A stretch of DNA of 64,000 nucleotides from Diabrotica undecimpunctata (taxonomy: Eukaryota > Arthropoda > Insecta > Coleoptera > Chrysomelidae): assembly GCF_040954645.1 (NCBI RefSeq), contig NC_092805.1, forward strand, positions 71,037,186 through 71,101,185. Reading direction: 5' to 3'. The notes under the pieces were generated by a model. The model saw only the letters and a program-made list of their open reading frames with translations. It had not been told where the DNA came from and did not search any database. This document shows, in pieces, positions 58,052 through 64,000 of this stretch. Positions within the stretch are counted from its first letter, which is position 1. The number at the start of each line of letters is the position of its first letter. The position numbers and the translations under genes are program-made.

Positions 58052-59269
58052 GAAATAAATAACAGGAATATAGAGCAGCGTCTGGAAAACTATGAACAGG
58101 AAATTAAAGGATGTGTTGAGGGCTTAAAGAAAGAACTGATACAACAGATAGAAGAAATAACCCCAAAGAATGCAAAACAAGAGACAAAGATTAAAGATAT
58201 CCAAAATATAATGAAGAAGATATGAAAGTGTCAGAAAAATGACCTGGAGAATTTAGAATCGAAATTGGAAAACGCGTTGCAAGAAGACATGCGAGAAATA
58301 GATGAAAAATTGAAGGAAATCAGAAATCAACAAAATGTCGGAAAAAGAAGAGAAACGATTATCCATAGTACAGAGGATGTGAAAATAAGGTTTGGCGGGG
58401 ATGTAAGAAAATTACACCCAGTGTCTTTCATGAATAATTTAAAGAAGAAAGTACAATACATCGGACATTTCGAAGCAGCAAAAGAAATCATCAGAAACCA
58501 TCTTAAAGATGAGGCAAGTCTATGGTTTAATAGCAAGGAAGAAGAATTTGACAGTTAGCAAAACTTTGAACGAAAATTTGTGAGTTATTTCTGGGGAAAA
58601 ATCCAACAATTGCAAGTAAATAAGGAATTGCAAAATGGAAAATACAATGAGAAGATCGGTATCTCAGAGAAAATGTACGCATTACAAATCTACAACAACG
58701 CAAAACATTAGCAATACAATTATTCATCCGAACAATTAGTAGAGCTGATTGCAAGACATTTCGAGGATACACTTGAAGATCACATCAATCTTCAAAACTA
58801 CAAAGACATCGATAGCTTATGCCAATTTTTACACATAAGAGAATCGCGTAGACATGAAAAAAGGGAAAGAAGATCACAAGAAAACTACAGACACCGACAA
58901 AATTAAGAATACAGAGATAGAGGACAAAATTTCAGAAGATATTATACAAAACGAGAATTTATACCAAGAAGGGAAAACGAAGGTAGACAAAACGGAAGAG
59001 AGAGCTATGAACCTAGAAACAGAAGATGGAACGAAGACAGGGATAGAGAAAATCAGAACAGAAATAACCGCACATATCAGGAAAACAGATATAATAATCG
59101 ACGAAATGAACCGGAACCTCGCGGGAACCGATACGGTAATGATAGACCTAGAGAAAACAGAAGAGAGATAAATCATACTCAAAGAGAAGAATATGAGGAT
59201 GAGAGAAGAAACGACGTGCGAGACAGCACAGAAGAACAACAGGCGTCTTTTCACGAAGGCGCTCACTAA
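58052..59269 (+). pseudogene. Gag of the third gypsy element, main part
   Basis: One frame continues from 52404: a coiled-coil-like start (IEQRLENYEQEIKGCVEGLK), then VKIRFGGDVRKLHPVSFMNN and HLKDEASLWFNSKEEEF of a capsid-like domain, then an Arg/Asn/Glu-rich tail (YEPRNRRWNEDRDRENQNRN). In-frame stops at about 58223, 58556, 58708 and 58903 kill it; no frameshift is needed. No CCHC knuckle is seen, and the basic tail may bind RNA instead. Confidence 0.7.
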
Positions 59270-59289
59270 AAACAAAAAATCAAACAGGA

Positions 59290-60243
59290 ATATTTTGTCA
59301 CCCCAAGGAATTTATTAAACTGGCAGGAAACAATGAGAAAAGAAATGGAGTTAATTTAAAATTTGTGGATGGATTTATCAACGATAAACCAATTAAAATT
59401 ATGATAGACACTGGCCCGGAAATAACACTGGTCAACAAAAAATTAATAGAAGAAGTGAATTTAACAAATTTGATTTACAAAATACCTCGGGTGAACTTAG
59501 TGGGCGCAAATAAACGGCCATTGGCAACGATAAATAAAGGCATACGAGTAATGGTACGATTAGGTAAAAATATGTATACACTACAATGTGTAATAATGCC
59601 AAACATGTCACATGATATGATTGTAGGGGTTGACGAATTGGCGGAAAAACATGTAGTGATAGATTTCAAAAATAATACGATGAAACTAACAGAAGAAAAA
59701 GAAGAAGCATAGGACAAGGAACATGAGAAACAAAATACGGACGAATCAGGGAAAGAACAAAAGGTGGAAATGAATTTAGCGACGAAACAAAGGAAAAGAA
59801 GAAAAAGGAGAAAAGGTCAGAAAAAGATAAAAGAAGCAAAAACCTGAGATTCCTCAAAAGAAGAGATGAGCTCAGGGGAAGAAGAAGGAAAAATATTAAC
59901 AACAAAAAATCAAGTCTGGGATTCATCAAAAGAAGAGATGAGCCCACAAGAAGAAATAAATTTGACATAGGAAAGCGAAAACGATGTAATTGAAACAGTG
60001 GTATTTGAAGAGGATACAAAATGCACGATAAACATGTGTGAAGAATCTAAGGAAAGAAACAGAGAATTGATATGTGGAGAAGGAAAAGAAAATGAATTGC
60101 GTGTGATTTTAAGAGATTATGAAACTTTGGCCAATGAGGAAAACCGAGTGAAAAAAAATATGAACATTCATTTGAGGTTAAAAACTTGGGAAATTTTCGA
60201 TCGAAGACTTACCCAATTCTATATAAGTATCGACAAGAGGTAA
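59290..60243 (+). pseudogene. Pol, protease and spacer
   Basis: KIMIDTGPEITLVNKKLIEE (about 59395-59455) is a retropepsin active site (DTG), and NMSHDMIVGVDELAEKHVVI is its C-terminal motif. After TAG at 59710 a Lys/Glu-rich spacer carries a direct repeat of SSKEEMS (about 59853 and 59931). A charged stretch then leads to the RT, with a frame change near 60190. Confidence 0.7.
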
Positions 60244-62147
60244 AAGAAGAAATAAATAAAATGTTGGAAGATCAAATCATCGAAAGATGTGACTTGCCGT
60301 ATATTAACCCAATTGTGATAGTAAAGAAAGGCAATGGAGAATGAAGATTATGTTTAGATGCCAGGAATATCAACCTGCACACGGTATCACAATATAAATC
60401 ACCTCTAAACATCGAGGCCATTTTTGGAAGAATCACGGGGTCACACATATTTTCCAAAATTGATTTAAAGCACAGTTTTTGGTTGATACCCTTAGCTGAA
60501 AAGTGTAGAAACTATACCGCTTTCTCAATTGATGGTATTGTCTATCGCTTTAAGGTAGTGCCTTTTGGATTGCAGAGCGCTTGTGCAGCAGTCGTACGAG
60601 CTCTACACACCATTTTAAATCACCATGAAGATTTCATAGTTCATTATATCGATGATTTATTAATTTTTTCACAAGATATACAGAGTCATTTAAAACACAT
60701 CAAAATAATTCTGGAGGAATTGGACACAGCGGGATTAAAATTGAACATTGAAAAATGTCAATTTTTTCAAAAGGAAGTCATTTATTTGGGTTTTAAACTG
60801 GATACCAAAACAGTAAGCTTAGCCGAAGATAGAATCAAGCTCATAGATGAATACCCAAGGCCAACAAATCTGAAAACATTAAGAGGTTGTCTTGGCACGA
60901 TTAATTATTTTAAGAAGAAAATTCCCGATTTGAGCCAAAAGGAGATCCCTTAAATAAAATTGCTGAAAAAAGGTATAAAATGGAATTGGAAAGAACATGA
61001 GGAAGCTTTCAAATTATTGAAACAAGAATTCGCAAAAGGAACGAAAATATATCACCCCATTTACGATTTACCTTTTATACTCCGTACTGATGCGTCCATA
61101 CAAAAATGTGCAGGAGTCTTGTCTCAAATACAAAACGACCAAGAGGTGCCGATATGTTTTATATCTCGAGTGACTAAAACACATGAGAGAAAATATAGTG
61201 TAACAGAATTGGAGTTTGCCAGTGTCCTATTTTGCGTAAACAAATTAAGGTTTTATTTATTGGGAGCTAAATTCACAATCGAAACGGATCATGCAGCTTT
61301 GATACACATCATGAAGAATCGATTGGTGAATAATCGAATACATAGAGCCATTCTATTATTACAGGAGTATGATTTTGAGTTCCGATATATCAAAGGAAAA
61401 GACAACATAATAGCCGACGCTCTAACATGGGATGAAGACACCGGAAAAAAGGAAGCAATTACTCTCCATGTGGGAATAAACATATTAACACAAGAAGAAG
61501 GGATATATTCGTTAAATGAGATAAGGTCGAACCAGGAAAACCTAGAAGAAAAAAGAAGAGCGGAGCGAGAAAATGACATTTTCTTTAAGAGGATAGACGG
61601 AAAGGAACTATATTTAGTAACACAAACATTGGCAGAAAAGATTATAAAGAAACTACATGGACATACAAATGGACATGTCGGAAGCAGAAAGGTTTTGCTC
61701 GTTTTTAGGGAAAATTACATCAGCCGACAAGATTACCGCATTGCAAGGGAAATCACACAGAAATGCGAAGTATGCCAAAAATATAAGAGTAGGAATTTCA
61801 AAAACGAAAATATTGCAAAGAATATAATATCCCGGAACAAACTGGACATTGTAGCAATAGATATGTTAAGCGATCTAATTATGACTACGCAGAGGAACAA
61901 ACATATTCTGGTGATGGTGGATGTGTTTTCAAAATACGTAAAATTGTACAGTTGCCGTACCACAAAGGGGGAAGAAATATTAAGAAAAATAGACAATTTT
62001 ATAAACACAGTAGGTACACCAAGAAAAATTCTACTAGACAATGCAACGTATTTCCGAAATGATCGATTCAAGGGACAACTTCGAGAATGGGAAATAGAAA
62101 CAAGTTTTGTAAGCATCAGGCATCCCCAAAGCAATCCTTCGGAGTGA
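60236..62147 (+). pseudogene. Pol, RT, RNase H and integrase core
   Basis: RT: EEINKMLEDQIIERCDLPYI, RLCLDARNINLHTVSQYKSP after a stop at 60341, FSKIDLKHSFWLIPLAEKCR, FKVVPFGLQSACAAVVRALH, and YIDD (about 60647). A stop lies at 60951. RNase H: LRTDASIQKCAGVLSQ, TELEFASVLFCVNKLRFYLL, IETDHAALI, KDNIIADAL. Integrase: HGHTNGHVGSRK with CEVCQKYK (zinc finger), VAIDMLSDL, ILLDNATYFRN and SNPSE, giving D, D and E; TGA follows at 62145. Catalytic residues are kept; nonsense mutations inactivate it. Confidence 0.8.
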
Positions 62148-62640
62148 TTTATACAGGAAGTAACGAAATTTCTTCGCATTGCAACGGATGGTCAACATCG
62201 ACGCTGGGACAGAAAAATGGCAGAAATAGAAGTGTATCTAAATATCATGCCGAGTACAGTAACAAAGGAGACCCCCGAATACATCATGAAAAGTGTAATG
62301 CCGATAAGGCCATGGGAAGACCCAGAGCCAAGAGAATACCAACAGGTAGTAGAAACTGTACAGAGGAGATTACGGCGAAGCAATGAGAAGTATATCCAGA
62401 GACAGGATCATAATAGAAAACGAAGACCAGTGACGTTCCAAAAGGGTGAAAAAGTGCTTGTAAGGGCGTTACGAGTATCAAATCTTCCTGGCGGCATTTG
62501 CGCAAAATTGATGCCTGTTTTCGAAGGTCCATACATAGTGAATAATGAAGATGGGATAAACAGTTATGAATGAAGCATATGAACTCTGAAAAGATCCGAG
62601 GAATTTATAATATTCACAATGTATACAAATATCACGAATA
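62148..62640 (+). pseudogene. Integrase C-terminal part
   Basis: Continues past the TGA with the end of the core and then NRKRRPVTFQKGEKVLVRAL and MPVFEGPYIVNNEDGINSYE, the GPY/F-type module of gypsy integrases. Two breaks occur near 62215 and 62570. The polypurine tract (ACAAAGGCGGGGA, about 62750-62763) follows. Confidence 0.7.
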
Positions 62641-62764
62641 AATGACAGAACTGTATAAAGTAGATAGTAGATTAAGAGAAGGCAGTATACAGGGAAATTG
62701 GTTTGCCTAGAGGAAAATTAGTTACAGATACGGATAATTTTTATCGATTACAAAGGCGGGGATT

Positions 62765-64000
62765 TGCTGTAGTTTTAAAATTGACATGAGGAGTTTAAAG
62801 CCTATATTAATATTTTTTAAATAATAACTTTTATCAACCACGAGCATATAAGTTTTTGGAACACCCTGTATGAGACAAAATTGTGTAAAAATGATTATAT
62901 TTATATTTAAGAAAGTTTATTCAGGAATTGTGTATTAGCCCCAGAAACAGTAAAGTCCACATTGGAGAATAGGTAATTTAGATAAGAAAGTTTTTGTTTG
63001 AACTAAGTACCCAAACCCGAGGTCGAGGGTAAAGCTATGTAAGAAAGGAATCGATTATTGATTTTTGAAGAAATACAGTTAGTAGACATTATCGGTAGTT
63101 AAATTATACCTGGATATTATTATTTGTAAAAATAGAAAAAATAAGTTTGATGTTTAGATTAGGATTAAGATAGTTGGAAATTTTGTTTTCTTTTGAAATC
63201 CCTAATGGCATTTTTGAAAAGAGAAAATAGTTTGGTAGAAAAATACGTCATAACTGAAAGTTGTTTGATTGGCTAAAATTGGAAAGAGGAAAGGGAAGGA
63301 CTGGAGAAGGAATGAGAATGGATGAGAAGAAAAGTCAGTCTGTTTTGTTCGATTGAAAGGGATGATCCTGTTTGGTGGTAAGTGTACGAAAAAAGGAAAT
63401 CGGCGGTTTTGTTTGTCCAAAAGTGACCAGTGTAAGATAATTGGAACGAAGAATTAGGTCAAGTTGAGAGATAATACAACTCCTTGAATCAAAAGCATAC
63501 AGGAATCGTTAAGTACTGTAAAAGGCGGGAACACTGCAGCAGGAGAAAGCCGGAACGATTGCAGGTACGAGGCATAGCAGGAAAAGGAAAACGAGGTGAC
63601 AGCAAGCAGGGAGATATTTGGAAAACGTGGACAAGTTTCCTTGGATCGCCACAGCAGCAACTACGGAGAATTGTTTTTGGTATGAGGACATTTTCGAAGC
63701 TGCAGTGAAAAGGTCGGTCTTGATTTGTTATGACAGAAATGAATGGTTTTTGCGTATTAAATACCATAGTGCATATATACATAAACATTTCAATATTATA
63801 AAATTTTTTTTATCTCCAGAAAAAGTTATCATTTAGACATCATTATAATTTCTTGTATCCGTAATATTGATAAATTAAAATATTTCATATGAAACTAATT
63901 TGGGTCACAAAAGAAAACAACATTCATAGTTTTAATATTGATTACATACAATAAAAGATAAAAGAGTCATTGATAAAACTTATATGATTGAACATTTAAT
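62765..64000 (+). repeat. 3' LTR of the third gypsy element, cut by the window end
   Basis: Homologous to 48605-48746 plus 50580 onward, without the transposon insertion, and with about 90 extra bases near 62980-63070. Similarity continues to the last base (near 51620 in the other copy), so roughly 180-200 bp lie outside. Confidence 0.85.

Larger units (their letters stand above)
48605..64000 (+). mobile_element. Third Ty3/gypsy element, long LTRs, runs past the window
   Basis: The 5' LTR starts at 48605 and the 3' LTR at 62765 with the same sequence (TGCTGTAGTTTTAAAATTG). Between them lie gag, protease, RT, RNase H and integrase. Two nested insertions are removed cleanly by homology: 48747-50579 in the 5' LTR and 52407-58049 in gag. 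The 3' LTR is cut by the window edge. In-frame stops are scattered through gag and pol. Confidence 0.85.

Noticed and set aside
58854..59171. Open frame rich in Lys, Glu and Thr within gag
   Set aside because: Overlaps the Arg/Asn-rich gag tail in another frame and has no independent motif.
58874..59275. Hydrophobic minus-strand frame of 133 codons
   Set aside because: Reverse of the charged gag tail; not a gene.
59666..60019. Hydrophobic Leu/Ser-rich minus-strand frame resembling a membrane protein
   Set aside because: It is the reverse of an AAG/GAA-rich pol spacer; composition alone explains it.

Overview
This 64-kb window is A+T-rich eukaryotic DNA that looks like arthropod, most likely insect, repeat-dense intergenic sequence. 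A beetle-like genome would fit, but the species cannot be fixed from the sequence. I found no convincing host gene, rRNA or intact tRNA. Nearly everything readable is a transposable element (TE), and most copies are broken and nested. The families seen are Penelope-like elements (PLEs), several non-LTR LINEs, three Ty3/gypsy LTR retrotransposons, and DNA transposons of the Tc1/mariner-IS630, piggyBac, pogo, Mutator (MULE) and THAP types plus a 4-bp-target group (Sola-like).

Layout. 0-3.2 kb: mariner relic, a hammerhead-like PLE end, a duplicated 250-bp unit, a short LINE insertion with a 12-bp target duplication, and a long (AT)n. 3.25-8.33 kb: a nearly full-length I-clade LINE (ORF1 with zinc knuckles; ORF2 with endonuclease, RT and RNase H), killed by stops and frameshifts. 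8.33-8.90 kb: an inverted pair of PLE terminal repeats with a 12-bp target duplication. 8.9-12.8 kb: PLE GIY-YIG endonuclease remnants and LINE scraps. 12.90-22.67 kb: an env-bearing gypsy element with 198-bp LTRs and TACA duplication, itself split by a 1.96-kb DNA transposon (TSD ATGT). 22.9-24.3 kb: an inverted copy of 10.2-11.5 kb carrying a THAP-domain relic. 24.3-30.3 kb: piggyBac and pogo-like transposase relics and a 1.1-kb foldback element.

30.4-35.8 kb: a PLE split cleanly by a 4.5-kb MULE (about 220-bp TIRs, 9-bp TSD) whose DDE catalytic core is missing. 36-40 kb: PLE, LINE and MULE scraps. 40.18-46.55 kb: a minus-strand gypsy element (TSD AGCA) carrying a 905-bp TA-target insertion. 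46.6-48.4 kb: LINE and Tc1-like relics. 48.6 kb to beyond the window: a third gypsy element with long LTRs. Its 5' LTR holds a 1.8-kb DNA transposon, and its gag is split at a TA by a 5.64-kb Tc1/mariner-IS630 relative whose transposase has about 81 residues between the second Asp and the Glu. That transposon contains the 5' leader of yet another retroelement.

The most striking unexplained structure is in that leader, at 53215-53925: nine tandem units of about 85 bp. Each forms a hairpin with a nearly invariant loop (CCGTAAGTC) and stems that change in a compensatory way. Several hammerhead-ribozyme-like cores at PLE ends are a second theme. Many coding breaks are single-base indels, some in homopolymers, so assembly error may explain part of the apparent decay.
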